This document shows positions 1 to 9,431 of a DNA stretch of 64,000 nucleotides, one piece after another (position 1 is the stretch's first letter; every line of letters starts with the position of its first letter). The DNA is from Abyssibius alkaniclasticus. GTDB lineage: Bacteria > Pseudomonadota > Alphaproteobacteria > Rhodobacterales > Rhodobacteraceae. The stretch covers positions 2,636,501-2,700,500 of the forward strand of contig NZ_CP095732.1 in assembly GCF_020447305.1 (NCBI RefSeq), in the 5' to 3' direction. Made by a program: the position numbers and the translations under genes. The notes under the pieces are model-generated. The model did not search any database, had not been told where the DNA came from, and saw nothing but the letters and a program-made list of their open reading frames with translations.

Positions 1-85
1 CATTTTCTGCATTCCTTTTCTTATGCGACATGCACGCCATGCGCTAACCTTAGCCCGCTCAAGGTTTATTTTCAAAAACTACTTG

Positions 86-193
86 GACTCGCGCAGCACG
101 AGTCGTATAGTTGGGGCACTGCTCGATAGGTTTCTTGCCTGTATGAAACCTGCCTCAATAACTTACGCCCTCTTCGTGAGGGCGTTTTTTTTT
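86..193 (+). ncRNA. candidate small RNA of three hairpins
   Basis: Three perfect hairpins follow one another on the plus strand: 86-91 with 99-104 (GACTCG stem), 128-134 with 145-151 (AGGTTTC stem), and 166-172 with 178-184 followed by nine T. No convincing gene lies upstream for this terminator to serve, so a short independent transcript of about 110 bases is plausible. The 5' end is not defined. The alternative is the 3' untranslated region of a gene lying left of the window. Confidence 0.35.
166..193 (+). terminator. Rho-independent terminator
   Basis: A 7-bp perfect stem (CGCCCTC 166-172 with GAGGGCG 178-184) has a 5-base loop and is followed by nine consecutive T at 185-193. It ends whatever is transcribed rightward before bdhA, so bdhA needs its own promoter within 194-260. 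Confidence 0.8.
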
Positions 194-275
194 GCGCCAA
201 ATATGGCGCATGGGCAAAATGCTGCATTGCAATATCCGCCGCCGCTCCACAAGTTAGGGTTACAGGAGGATCATC

Positions 276-1052
276 ATGACATCACTCAGCAACAAACTGG
301 CCGTGATCACCGGCTCGAATTCAGGCATTGGCCTTGGCGTGGCCGAGGTTCTGGCGGCGGCGGGCGCGAATATCGTGCTTAATTCCTTTACCGACCGCGA
401 CGAAGACCATGCGCTTGCCGCCGATCTGGCCAAGCGCCACGGGGTCAAGGTGCGCTATATCGCGGCCGACATGTCCAAGGGCGATGACTGCCGCCAGCTG
501 ATTGCCAAGGCGGGCGATGTGGATATTCTGGTCAACAATGCCGGCATTCAACATGTCGCCGCGATCGAGGAATTTCCCGCCGCGAAATGGGATGCGATCA
601 TAGCGATCAATCTGACATCCTCGTTCCACACCATTGCCGCCGCCCTGCCCGGAATGCGCAAGCGTGGCTGGGGGCGGATTGTGAATATCGCCTCGGCGCA
701 TGGGCTAACGGCGAGCCCGTTCAAATCGGCCTATGTATCGGCCAAGCATGGCGTTGTCGGGCTGACCAAGACCGTCGGGCTGGAAACGGCAGAGGTGAAC
801 ATCACCTGCAACGCCATCTGCCCCGGCTATGTGCTGACCCCGCTGATCGATTCCCAGATTCCCGACACGATGAAGAAATACAATATGACCCGCGAGCAGG
901 TCATCCGTGATGTCTTGCTGGAGCGCCAGCCGTCCAAGGAATTCGCCACGATCGAGCAGATCGGCGGCACGGCGGTGTTTCTGTGCAGCCCGGCAGCAGA
1001 CCAGATTACCGGCACGACCATCTCGCTTGATGGCGGCTGGACCGCGCTGTAA
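276..1052 (+). CDS. bdhA: 3-hydroxybutyrate dehydrogenase
   Basis: This 258-residue cytosolic short-chain dehydrogenase should interconvert (R)-3-hydroxybutyrate and acetoacetate with NAD, a step of ketone-body and polyhydroxybutyrate use. The Rossmann motif TGSNSGIG is at 12-19, NNAG at 87-90, and the catalytic Ser140, Tyr153 and Lys157 are all present. Length and the C-terminal DGGW are typical of BdhA. An AGGAGG ribosome site lies about 6 bases before the ATG. The stop codon overlaps the next start by one base (TAATG), so the two genes are probably cotranscribed and translationally coupled. Another SDR substrate cannot be fully excluded, but the overall sequence matches BdhA well. Confidence 0.92.
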   Translation: MTSLSNKLAVITGSNSGIGLGVAEVLAAAGANIVLNSFTDRDEDHALAADLAKRHGVKVRYIAADMSKGDDCRQLIAKAGDVDILVNNAGIQHVAAIEEFPAAKWDAIIAINLTSSFHTIAAALPGMRKRGWGRIVNIASAHGLTASPFKSAYVSAKHGVVGLTKTVGLETAEVNITCNAICPGYVLTPLIDSQIPDTMKKYNMTREQVIRDVLLERQPSKEFATIEQIGGTAVFLCSPAADQITGTTISLDGGWTAL

Positions 1053-2092
1053 TGGCCAAAATGCGCCGCATAAACCTGGCCCTGCAGGGTGGCGGGGCGC
1101 ATGGCGCATTTACATGGGGCGTGCTTGACAGGTTCCTGCAAGAACCCGGGCTGGAAATTGCCGGCATTTCCGGCACATCGGCGGGCGCGTTGAACGGCGC
1201 GGCGCTCAAATCCGGGCTGGTGGCTGGCGGGGCGGAAGCCGCGCGCGAAAACCTTGCCTGGTTATGGGCCCAGGTCGGCGCGGTGAACGACCCGCGCCTG
1301 TTGCAATGGATGGCGCCGCAACAGGCCGGGCTGGAGCGTTTCAACAGCCTGCTTGGCCCCTTCGCCCCGCAAGCCGTGGCCGAAGCCATTGGCCGGGTGT
1401 TCAGCCCCTATGACTATGGGGTTTTCTACGCCAATCCGCTGCAAGACATCGCCGAGCGGTTTCGCTATGACGATGTGTGCCACAGCGCAGGTCCGGCGCT
1501 GCATATCGCGGCGACCAATGTGCGCAGCGGCAAGATCAGGGTCTTTTCCAATGCCGATATCTCGGCCAAGGTCATTCTCGCCTCGGCCTGCCTGCCCACG
1601 CTGTTTCAGGCCATCGAAATCCCCGATGCGAAAACCGGCAGGCTGGAGGCCTATTGGGATGGCGGCTATACTGGCAACCCGGCGCTGTTTCCTTTGTTCG
1701 ACCCGAAGCTGCCCAATGACATTGTGATCGTGAATATCAACCCCCTGGAGCGTGACAGCCTGCCGCGCACGGCCCAGGATATTCAGAACCGCATCAACGA
1801 AATCAGCTTCAATTCGTCGCTGTTGCGCGAGTTGCGCGCCATTCAGTTTGTGAAAACCCTTATCGCCGACGGGCATATCGACCCCGGCAAGATGAAGGAT
1901 GTATTCGTGCATATGGTCGCCGATGATGCGCTGATGAACCGGCTGACGGCCGCCACCAAGGCCTATGCCGGGCCAACATTGCTGGCCGAGCTTAAAGCCG
2001 CAGGCCAAGACGCCGCTGAAGGCTTTCTAAGCGCGCATAGCGATGATCTGAACAAACGTGGCAGCGTCGATTTGCGGGCGATGTTCAGCTAG
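1052..2092 (+). CDS. patatin-like phospholipase family protein
   Basis: This 346-residue protein has the patatin fold signatures: oxyanion loop GGGAHG at 13-18, nucleophile elbow GTSAG with Ser43, and DGG with Asp203 as the dyad partner. Patatins hydrolyse acyl esters. The substrate here is unknown, and no signal peptide is evident, so it is probably cytosolic or membrane-peripheral. It overlaps bdhA by one base. That pairing suggests a role in polyhydroxybutyrate or lipid turnover, which is inference only. It converges with the XRE regulator nine bases downstream. Confidence 0.85.
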   Translation: MAKMRRINLALQGGGAHGAFTWGVLDRFLQEPGLEIAGISGTSAGALNGAALKSGLVAGGAEAARENLAWLWAQVGAVNDPRLLQWMAPQQAGLERFNSLLGPFAPQAVAEAIGRVFSPYDYGVFYANPLQDIAERFRYDDVCHSAGPALHIAATNVRSGKIRVFSNADISAKVILASACLPTLFQAIEIPDAKTGRLEAYWDGGYTGNPALFPLFDPKLPNDIVIVNINPLERDSLPRTAQDIQNRINEISFNSSLLRELRAIQFVKTLIADGHIDPGKMKDVFVHMVADDALMNRLTAATKAYAGPTLLAELKAAGQDAAEGFLSAHSDDLNKRGSVDLRAMFS

Positions 2093-2101
2093 CCAAGCCC
2101 A

Positions 2102-2725
2102 TTAACCCAAGGACGTCACCCATAAAATCACCGCATCTTCGTCGCTGGTTGAAATCACGTTATGGCCCATCGTGGCATCGTAATAGGAACTGTCGCCACG
2201 GCGCATGTCTACCGGCTCGTAAAACTCGGTATAAAACACAATCGCGCCCGTCAGCACATACATGAATTCTTCGCCATCATGGCGCACCCAGCCATCGAAC
2301 TCGTCCATTGCGCGCGCCCGCACCGTGGCGCGGTAGGGCAGCATGGCCTTTTGGGTAATGTCTCCGGCCAGAATTTCATGCTCGTAAGTGGCCGTGATAT
2401 GCCGCTTGCCCTGCCCGGCCCGTGTGACCGAGCGCCGCCCCAGCACGCGCGCATCCTTTGGCGCGGTAAAAAGCTGCGGAATCGAAATATTCAGCCCGGT
2501 AGCCAGCTTGCGCACGGCATCGAATGTGGGCGACATCTGGCCGTTCTCAATTTTGGACAGGGTCGAGCGCGCCAGCCCGGCCTGTTGCGCGGCCTGCTCC
2601 AGTGTCCAGTTGCGCGCCTTGCGCAGCTCGCGCACGCGCAGACCAAGGTCGAGATGCTCAACCGTTTCGGTGGCGCCGCTTGCACGGGCCACGGACAGAA
2701 TGGAAGGTTGGTTCAAATCGCTCAT
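2102..2725 (-). CDS. XRE-family regulator with C-terminal cupin domain
   Basis: The 207-residue protein has an XRE helix-turn-helix at about 28-85 (RELRKARNWTLEQ, then SKIENGQMSP) and a small cupin fold at about 130-205 with a DGEEFMYVLTG segment. Regulators of this architecture sense a small ligand and often control amino-acid or polyamine metabolism. The ligand here cannot be read from sequence. It is divergent from the DsbA-fold gene across about 190 bases, so that gene is one possible target. Confidence 0.88.
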   Translation of the reverse strand: MSDLNQPSILSVARASGATETVEHLDLGLRVRELRKARNWTLEQAAQQAGLARSTLSKIENGQMSPTFDAVRKLATGLNISIPQLFTAPKDARVLGRRSVTRAGQGKRHITATYEHEILAGDITQKAMLPYRATVRARAMDEFDGWVRHDGEEFMYVLTGAIVFYTEFYEPVDMRRGDSSYYDATMGHNVISTSDEDAVILWVTSLG

Positions 2726-2916
2726 ACGCGCCCGCTGCTGAATCTGGCGCTATTTAGGGCAAGCCGCGCGGCGAATGCAACGCCGCTGGTGCATTTTACA
2801 TTCGCAGCCCCGCACAGACCGGCAGGGCGCTATCTGTTTTGCCCCATCCGGCATGGCATCCTGTGCCAAACCTGACTATTGTGCCGCCAACATATCCAAA
2901 CCCAAAGGCACCCCGC

Positions 2917-3576
2917 ATGAGTACACGGCTTGACATCATCTCCGACCCGATCTGCCCCTGGTGCTATATCGGCAAGGCGCGGCTGGAAGCTGCGCTGCAA
3001 AACGCGCCCGCCGGTGTGTTTGAAATCCACTGGCACCCGTTTCAGCTAAACCCCGATATGCCGCCCGAAGGCCGCGACCGGCGCGAATATCTGGAAGGCA
3101 AGTTTGGCGGCAAGGAAGGGGCCGTGCGCGCCTATGCCCCCGTGGCCACAGCGGCCGAAGAAAGCGGGCTGGTCATGAACCTTGAAAAGATCGCCCGCAC
3201 GCCCAACACGCTGGATGCACACCGGCTTATCCATTGGGCCGGGGTGGAAGGCGTGCAAAATGCCGTGGTTGACGCATTGTTCGATGCCAATTTCGTGCAA
3301 GGGCTGGATATTTCCGACCATGAGGTTCTGGCCGATATCGCCGAGGCGGCGGGGATGGCGCGCGCGCCAACGCTGGCGCTTTTGCAATCCGACGCCGACC
3401 GCGATGATATTCAGGCGCGCGACAAACAGGCCCGCGAAATGGGCGTGGGCGGTGTGCCCTGCTTCATCGTCGCCAATAAATATGCCGTTGAGGGCGCGCA
3501 GCCTGCCGAGACCTGGGCGAATATCATTGCCGAAATTGACGCGCTTGTGCGCGGCAAGCCCGACGCGCCCAACTAG
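2917..3576 (+). CDS. DsbA-family oxidoreductase (FrnE/2-hydroxychromene-2-carboxylate isomerase-like)
   Basis: The 219-residue protein has a thioredoxin/DsbA fold with a CPWC active site at 13-16 and GVGGVPCF near the C-terminus supplying the cis-proline. No signal peptide is present, which fits cytoplasmic FrnE-type proteins rather than periplasmic DsbA. I chose the ATG at 2917 because the CPWC motif then lies at the usual distance from the N-terminus. An in-frame start at 2839 would add 26 residues without family resemblance. The last four bases overlap the end of mfd on the other strand. Confidence 0.85.
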   Translation: MSTRLDIISDPICPWCYIGKARLEAALQNAPAGVFEIHWHPFQLNPDMPPEGRDRREYLEGKFGGKEGAVRAYAPVATAAEESGLVMNLEKIARTPNTLDAHRLIHWAGVEGVQNAVVDALFDANFVQGLDISDHEVLADIAEAAGMARAPTLALLQSDADRDDIQARDKQAREMGVGGVPCFIVANKYAVEGAQPAETWANIIAEIDALVRGKPDAPN

Positions 3577-6500
3577 GCCTTCGCCAGCTTCGCCAGATCG
3601 CGCGCTATGGAATAGGCGCCGCGCACGCGGTCGGCTTCCGATACCCATGCGCGGGTGATGATGATCTTGTTATCCTTCACCCGCGCCTGGCCCTTTTCGC
3701 CCTGAATGAAAGTGACCAGCCCGGCAGGGTTGGCATATTTGTCGCGGTGGAACTGCACGGTGGCCCCTTTCGGGCCGCCATCGAGCCGGGCTATGCCCGC
3801 ACGCCGACACGCATCCTTGATGCGCACGATGTTCATCAGCATGTTCACCTCGCGCGGCAGCGGGCCGAAACGGTCGATCATTTCAGCGGCAAAGCCTTCC
3901 AAATCCACCTTGCTGGCCAAAGCCGAAAGCCGCCGGTAAAGCCCCAGCCTCACATCAAGATCGGCGACATAGCTGTCGGGGATCAGCACCGGCACGCCAA
4001 GGTTGATGGTGGGCGACCATTGCTCGTCCATCTCGGCCAGGCCTTCCAGCCCGCCCGATTTCATCTTGGCAATCGCCTCTTGCAGCATGTCCTGATACAG
4101 CTCATAGCCCACTTCGCGCACCTGGCCCGACTGTTCTTCACCCAGCAAATTGCCGGCGCCACGAATGTCCATATCCTGGCTGGCCAGCGAAAACCCCGCG
4201 CCCAGACTGTCCAGACTGCCCAGCACGCGCAGCCTTTTTTCGGCCTGAACGGTCAGCTTGGCGCGGGGCTGCGTGGTGAAATAGGCATAGGCGCGCAGCT
4301 TGGAGCGCCCGACACGGCCCCGGATCTGGTAAAGCTGCGCCAGCCCATACATATCGGCACGATGCACGATCAGCGTATTGGCGGCCGGAATATCAAGCCC
4401 GGATTCGATGATCGTCGTGGCCAGAAGCACATCGTATTTGCCATCGTAAAAGGCGTTCATCCGGTCATCCAGCTCGCCCGCCGCCATTTGGCCGTGGGCG
4501 ACAACATAAGAAAGCTCGGGCATCTGCTCACGCAAAAATTCCTCGATATCCGGCAGATCGGCGATGCGCGGCACCACATAAAAGCTTTGCCCGCCGCGAT
4601 AATGCTCGCGCAGCAGGGCCTCGCGCAATGTCACCGGGTCGAACTCGGAAACATAGGTGCGGATGGCCAGCCGGTCGACGGGCGGCGTGCCGATCAGGCT
4701 AAGCTCGCGCACACCGGACAGCGCCATTTGCAACGTGCGCGGGATGGGCGTGGCCGAAAGCGTCAGCACATGCACCTCGGAACGCAGCTGTTTGAGCCGC
4801 TCTTTATGGGTCACGCCAAACTTCTGTTCCTCATCAATCACGATCAGGCCCAGATTGGCGAAGCGCACATCCTTGGCCAGCACCGCATGGGTGCCGATGA
4901 CGATATCGACCTTGCCGCGCGCCAAACCTTCGCGCGCATCGGCCATGTCCTTGCTGGAGACAAAGCGGGACATGGGGCGCAGGTTGATCGGCAGACCGCG
5001 AAAACGATCGGCAAAACTTTTGAAATGCTGGCGGGCCAGCAGCGTGGTGGGCGCAATCACCGCCACCTGCATTCCATTCATTGCGGCAATAAAGGCGGCG
5101 CGCATCGCCACCTCGGTTTTGCCAAAGCCGACATCGCCGCAAATGAGCCTGTCCATCGGCTGGCCCGATTCCAGATCGGCCAGCACATCCGCAATCGCGG
5201 CCAACTGATCGTCGGTTTCCTGATAGGGGAAGCGGGCGCAGAACTCGTCCCACATGCCCTCGGGCGGGGTCAGCACGCGGCCCTGGCGCAAGGCACGCTC
5301 GGCGGCCAGCCGGATCAGCTTTTCGGCAATATCGCGGATGCGTTCCTTCAGCCGTGCCTTGCGGGCCTGCCACGCGCCACCGCCAAGCCGGTCGAGCAGG
5401 CCTTCCTCATGGCCGAAACGGCTAAGAAGCTCGATGTTTTCAACCGGCAGGTAAAGCTTGGCCGCTTCGGCATATTCAAGCGCAATACAGTCATGCGGCG
5501 CGCCAGCGGCGGTAATGGTTTCCAGCCCCAGATAGCGCCCGACGCCATGATCGACATGCACAATCAGATCACCCGGTGTCAGGCTTTGCGCCTCGGTCAG
5601 GTAATTCTCGGCCTTCTTGCGGCGTTTGGGCGCACGGATAAGCCGGTCACCCAGAATATCCTGCTCGGCAATTACCGTCAGCCCGTCGGCCTCAAACCCC
5701 GCCTCCAGCGCCCAGATGACCAGCGAAAGGCTGCCTTTGGGGCGGTCCTCCCAATGCTCCAACAACTGGTGGTCGGCAATATCGGCATCATCCAGCATAT
5801 GCTGGAACCGGTCGCGCGAACCTGCCGAATAGCAGGCCAGCACCACATGCCCGGCCTTGCGTTTCTCGGCAATATGCGTGGCCAGCGCCCCGAAAAGCGA
5901 TACATTCTCCTGCTGGCGTTCGGGTGCAAAGCTGCGCCCCGCGCGCCCGCCCGCATCAACACAGCCCGGCCCCGGTGGCTGCGGCAGGGGCGATAACTGG
6001 CGCACGGCGCGGTTTTGCAATGCGGCGGCCAGTGCGGCCGGGTCCAGATAGGTTTGTTCGGGCGGCACGGGCTTATAGACGCTGCCCATGCGCGCGCGGT
6101 TGTTCAGCGCCTCGCGCCGTGTGTCATACTGGTCTGCAATCTGGGTCCAACGCGCATCGTGCAGGGCATCCAACCCATGATCGAAAACCACGGGTGCCGC
6201 GGGCAGATAATCAAACAGCGTTTCCATCTTGTCATGAAAAAACGCCGCCCAATGCTCCATCCCCTGATGTTTGCGCCCTGCCGATACCGCCTCGTAAAGC
6301 GGATCATCGGTGCCTGCCGCGCCGAAATTGGCACGGTATTTGGTGCGGAACCGCTCAATCGCCGCCTCATCCAGCGCGATTTCGCTGGCCGGCGCCAGTT
6401 CGATGACCGAGATCTTTTCAACCGTGCGCTGGCTTTGCGCATCAAAGCGGCGCGCCCCGTCCAGCACATCGCCAAACAGATCCAGCCGCACGGGGTTTTC

Positions 6501-7019
6501 GGCACCCGGCGGAAAAATGTCGATGATCCCGCCGCGCTGCGCGTATTCACCCGGCTCGGTAACGGTTGAAACATTGGTGTAACCCATGCGCACAAGGTAG
6601 GCTTTAAGCGCCTCAAGGTTTACGCTGCGCCCGACCTCGGCCACAAAACTTGCGCCCAGAATATGCTTGCGGGCCGGCACGCGCTGGATGGCGGCATTGA
6701 GCGTGGTCAGCACCAAAGCGGGCCGCTCAAACCCCTGTGCCAGCAGCGCCAGCGTGGCCATGCGGCGCGCGACAATTTCACCATTCGGTGAAATCCGGTC
6801 ATAGGCCAGACAATCCCACGCCGGAAAATCGAAGACCGGCACATCGGCCGCCAGCAGGGCCAGCGCCTCGCGCAAGGCGGCAAGGCGCGCATCGTCGCGC
6901 AGCACGACCAGCATCGGGGCCCTGGCGCGCGCCAGATCGCGCGCGATAACGCGGGCGTCAAACCCTTCTGGGGCGCCGCCAACAAGAGTGCGGCCAAGGG
7001 GCAGGTTCGGCTGGGTCAT
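3573..7019 (-). CDS. mfd: transcription-repair coupling factor Mfd
   Basis: The 1148-residue protein displaces RNA polymerase stalled at DNA lesions and recruits UvrA. The UvrB-like N-terminal part (about 1-350), a CarD-type RNA-polymerase-interacting domain (about 470-540, with the DLIVHVDHGVGRY segment), a RecG-like translocase with Walker A GDVGFGKT near residue 625 and DEEQ near 730, and a C-terminal TRCF domain are all recognisable. Length is normal for the family. The next gene upstream on the same strand starts 37 bases away. Confidence 0.97.
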   Translation of the reverse strand: MTQPNLPLGRTLVGGAPEGFDARVIARDLARARAPMLVVLRDDARLAALREALALLAADVPVFDFPAWDCLAYDRISPNGEIVARRMATLALLAQGFERPALVLTTLNAAIQRVPARKHILGASFVAEVGRSVNLEALKAYLVRMGYTNVSTVTEPGEYAQRGGIIDIFPPGAENPVRLDLFGDVLDGARRFDAQSQRTVEKISVIELAPASEIALDEAAIERFRTKYRANFGAAGTDDPLYEAVSAGRKHQGMEHWAAFFHDKMETLFDYLPAAPVVFDHGLDALHDARWTQIADQYDTRREALNNRARMGSVYKPVPPEQTYLDPAALAAALQNRAVRQLSPLPQPPGPGCVDAGGRAGRSFAPERQQENVSLFGALATHIAEKRKAGHVVLACYSAGSRDRFQHMLDDADIADHQLLEHWEDRPKGSLSLVIWALEAGFEADGLTVIAEQDILGDRLIRAPKRRKKAENYLTEAQSLTPGDLIVHVDHGVGRYLGLETITAAGAPHDCIALEYAEAAKLYLPVENIELLSRFGHEEGLLDRLGGGAWQARKARLKERIRDIAEKLIRLAAERALRQGRVLTPPEGMWDEFCARFPYQETDDQLAAIADVLADLESGQPMDRLICGDVGFGKTEVAMRAAFIAAMNGMQVAVIAPTTLLARQHFKSFADRFRGLPINLRPMSRFVSSKDMADAREGLARGKVDIVIGTHAVLAKDVRFANLGLIVIDEEQKFGVTHKERLKQLRSEVHVLTLSATPIPRTLQMALSGVRELSLIGTPPVDRLAIRTYVSEFDPVTLREALLREHYRGGQSFYVVPRIADLPDIEEFLREQMPELSYVVAHGQMAAGELDDRMNAFYDGKYDVLLATTIIESGLDIPAANTLIVHRADMYGLAQLYQIRGRVGRSKLRAYAYFTTQPRAKLTVQAEKRLRVLGSLDSLGAGFSLASQDMDIRGAGNLLGEEQSGQVREVGYELYQDMLQEAIAKMKSGGLEGLAEMDEQWSPTINLGVPVLIPDSYVADLDVRLGLYRRLSALASKVDLEGFAAEMIDRFGPLPREVNMLMNIVRIKDACRRAGIARLDGGPKGATVQFHRDKYANPAGLVTFIQGEKGQARVKDNKIIITRAWVSEADRVRGAYSIARDLAKLAKA

Positions 7020-7056
7020 GCGCGCCGCCTAGCAACTGCGAAAGCCATTGGCAAGC

Positions 7057-7572
7057 CTAATGCGGGGCGTTCATGACTTTCAGAAAATACCATGTGGCCA
7101 CGCCGGTTTGCGCCAGTATCGCGCATAGCCCGATAACCTGGTTCCAAAGCCGCCGCCGCGAAAGCGCAAGCCGCAGCGGCGCACCTTTCAGCCCGTCACG
7201 ACTTACCCGCAACGCCAGGCGCACCGTAAAGACATTGGCAAAGATCAGCGGCGCGACCAGCATGGTCAGCGCCTGCGCAATTTCCGAGCCAAAGCCAAAG
7301 CCGAGCGTGACAAGCACGGCCAGAATGAAGGCAACAAACCCGGCCATGAACACGCCACCCCGCTCCATGAAATAGCGCAAGCGCGTGGAATAGACGACGG
7401 CAAGCGCATCGACATGTTCTTCCCAGGCCCCGCCAAGCCGTTCGGCGCGCTGCACACAATCATGCGGCACGCCCATTGTGAAATGCGAATTCATCGACCA
7501 GGCAACGACCGTCAGAATCCAATACCAAAGGCTCCAGAAACTGTTGAGGTCTAGTATTTCAAAATTGGGCAC
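7057..7572 (-). CDS. conserved integral membrane protein, function unknown
   Basis: The 171-residue product has about four hydrophobic segments: near 10-27, 70-95, 100-118 and 145-165. A soluble basic stretch follows the first segment. The start is GTG at 7572, preceded by AGGAG with 6-base spacing; a nearby ATG is out of frame. From memory, Roseobacter genomes carry similar proteins under names such as 'component of SufBCD complex', but nothing in this window supports a Suf role. It is divergent from hemB. Confidence 0.7.
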   Translation of the reverse strand: MPNFEILDLNSFWSLWYWILTVVAWSMNSHFTMGVPHDCVQRAERLGGAWEEHVDALAVVYSTRLRYFMERGGVFMAGFVAFILAVLVTLGFGFGSEIAQALTMLVAPLIFANVFTVRLALRVSRDGLKGAPLRLALSRRRLWNQVIGLCAILAQTGVATWYFLKVMNAPH

Positions 7573-7684
7573 GCATCTCTCCTACCGGCTGGCCAAATCT
7601 AAGGTTTCTGGCCGGCTATTCAATTGCAAAACCGCTTGGCGAGGCGGCTTTCGCATGGCATTCAGGCTGAAAGAGGAGAATGTG

Positions 7685-8683
7685 ATGACCCCGACCGTCG
7701 CCCCCTACCCGCTTGCCCGTTCGCGCCGCCTGCGCCGCACCCCCTGGCTGCGCGATATGGTTGCCGAAAACCGGCTGCACGTGGCCGATCTGATCTGGCC
7801 GATCTTTGTGCGCGCTGGCGACGGGGTTGAAGAACCGATTGCCGCCATGCCCGGCGTGGCGCGCATGTCGCTCGATCGTGCGGTGGCAGCGGCCCGGCAG
7901 GCGGCGGGGCTTGGCATCCGCTGCATGGCGCTGTTTCCTTACACCGATGTTGCGCTGAAAACACCGGGGGCCGAGGAGGCTTGGAACCCCGACAACCTTG
8001 TGAACCGCGCCACCGCTGCTATTAAGTCCGCCGTGCCGGATATGGGCATCATGCTCGATGTCGCACTCGACCCCTATAACAGCGACGGGCATGACGGGAT
8101 TATGCGCAATGGCGTGGTCGTGAACGATGAAACGCTCGATTGTCTTGTAAAACAGGCGCTGGTGCAGGCCGAGGCGGGCGCCGACATTCTTGGCCCATCC
8201 GATATGATGGATGGCCGTATCGGTGCTATCCGCCGCGCGCTGGAGGCTGAGGGGCGGCAGGATGTGGCGATCATGTCTTATGCCGCCAAATATGCCAGCG
8301 CCTTTTACGGCCCGTTCCGCGATGCGGTCGGGGCTGGCGCGCTGCTGAAGGGTGACAAGAAAACCTACCAGATGGACCCGGCCAATTCCGATGAGGCCCT
8401 GCGCGAGGTGGCCCGCGATATTGCCGAAGGGGCCGACATGGTGATGGTCAAGCCGGGAATGCCCTATCTCGATATATGCAGCCGCGTGAAGCGCCAGTTC
8501 GGCGTGCCGACCTTCGCCTATCAGGTATCGGGCGAATATGCGATGATCATGGCGGCCGCGCAAAACGGCTGGCTGGATGGCGACCGTGCGATGGTGGAAT
8601 CGCTGCTGGCCTTCAAACGCGCCGGTTGTGACGGCGTGCTGACCTATTTTGCGCCGCGTATCGCCAAGTGGCTTCAGGCATGA
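7685..8683 (+). CDS. hemB: delta-aminolevulinic acid dehydratase (porphobilinogen synthase)
   Basis: The 332-residue enzyme condenses two 5-aminolevulinate molecules to porphobilinogen in haem and chlorophyll synthesis. Schiff-base lysines Lys202 (SYAAKYASAF) and Lys256 (VMVKPGMP) are present. The metal-site segment DVALDPYNSDGHDG at 125-138 has Asp where zinc-type enzymes have Cys, which puts it in the Asp-rich class. The ATG at 7685 is preceded by GAGGAG at good spacing. An in-frame ATG at 7655 lacks such a site. Confidence 0.97.
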   Translation: MTPTVAPYPLARSRRLRRTPWLRDMVAENRLHVADLIWPIFVRAGDGVEEPIAAMPGVARMSLDRAVAAARQAAGLGIRCMALFPYTDVALKTPGAEEAWNPDNLVNRATAAIKSAVPDMGIMLDVALDPYNSDGHDGIMRNGVVVNDETLDCLVKQALVQAEAGADILGPSDMMDGRIGAIRRALEAEGRQDVAIMSYAAKYASAFYGPFRDAVGAGALLKGDKKTYQMDPANSDEALREVARDIAEGADMVMVKPGMPYLDICSRVKRQFGVPTFAYQVSGEYAMIMAAAQNGWLDGDRAMVESLLAFKRAGCDGVLTYFAPRIAKWLQA

Positions 8684-8793
8684 ATCGGCGGCAAGCCGCC
8701 ACAGGCTGCGCATTTTCTGGCTGAAATGCAAAAGTCATGCTAGATTTAGGGCAATCCGGCACAGACCGGCCCAGATATATGGAGAGCGAGCAA

Positions 8794-9345
8794 ATGAATA
8801 CGTTAACACGCCGTGGTTTCGTTGTGGCCGGCGCCGCCACGCTGGCCGGTTGCGCCAATGGTGCTGTGACCGGCTCCGCCGCGCAGATAGATGCCAATGT
8901 CGATGACGCGCTGCAACGCATGTATTCCAGCATTCCCGGCTCGCGCGAGGCGGCGCAAGATGCGGCTGCGCTGCTGGTCATGCCCTCGGTCACCAAGGCC
9001 GGGTTGTTTATCGGTGGCTCTTATGGCGAAGGCGCGCTGCGCATCGGCAATGCCACGGTCGATTACTTCTCGGTCGCCTCGGCGTCGCTTGGCTGGCAGA
9101 TCGGCGGGCAGCAATTCAGCCATGTGCTGTTTTTCATGACCCCCGAAGCCCTGCGTGATTTCCGCACATCCGATGGCTGGCAGGTTGGCGTTGATGCCGA
9201 AGTGGTGGTGGAAGAAGAAGGCGGCGCGATCGGCCTGTCATCGACCACATCCAACCGCCCGGTCATTGCCGTTGTCTTTGGCAATCGCGGTCTGATCGTT
9301 GGCGCCTCGCTGGCCGGTGCGAAATATTCGCGGCTGGTGCGTTAG
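8794..9345 (+). CDS. lipoprotein of the SYLF/YSC84 lipid-binding type
   Basis: The 183-residue product begins with a lipoprotein signal containing a TLAGC lipobox, so it should be lipidated and membrane-anchored in the periplasm. The rest resembles bacterial SYLF (YSC84-like) proteins, with a GLFIGGSYGEGAL segment and a C-terminal FGNRGLIVGASL segment typical of the fold, which binds phospholipid in eukaryotic members. The start at 8794 has GGAGAG about 7 bases upstream. It is a single gene, about 110 bases after hemB. Confidence 0.8.
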   Translation: MNTLTRRGFVVAGAATLAGCANGAVTGSAAQIDANVDDALQRMYSSIPGSREAAQDAAALLVMPSVTKAGLFIGGSYGEGALRIGNATVDYFSVASASLGWQIGGQQFSHVLFFMTPEALRDFRTSDGWQVGVDAEVVVEEEGGAIGLSSTTSNRPVIAVVFGNRGLIVGASLAGAKYSRLVR

Positions 9346-9350
9346 GGGCT

Positions 9351-9420
9351 GCGCCGTCCCGGGCTTGACCCGGGACCTCTGGCACAAGGGTGAGGTCCCG
9401 GGTCAAGCCCGGGACGGCGC
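9351..9420. repeat. perfect 29-bp inverted repeat (REP-like palindrome)
   Basis: The arms 9351-9379 and 9392-9420 are exact reverse complements over 29 bases with a 12-base loop. Each arm contains its own inner palindrome around CCCGGG-cttga-CCCGGG. It sits between the convergent ends of the SYLF lipoprotein gene and rnj and could fold in either transcript as a bidirectional terminator, although no T-run follows. The core resembles dispersed palindromes I recall from alphaproteobacterial genomes. Confidence 0.88.
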
Positions 9421-9431
9421 GCGCCTAGACC

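Noticed and set aside
3747-5996. A 749-codon open frame on the plus strand opposite mfd
   Set aside because: It is the mirror of a highly conserved gene in G+C-rich DNA, where antisense frames stay open by codon bias. The translation is rich in His, Gln and Arg and has no recognisable domain.
9351-9420. CRISPR repeat
   Set aside because: There is only one inverted pair, with no series of spaced direct repeats.
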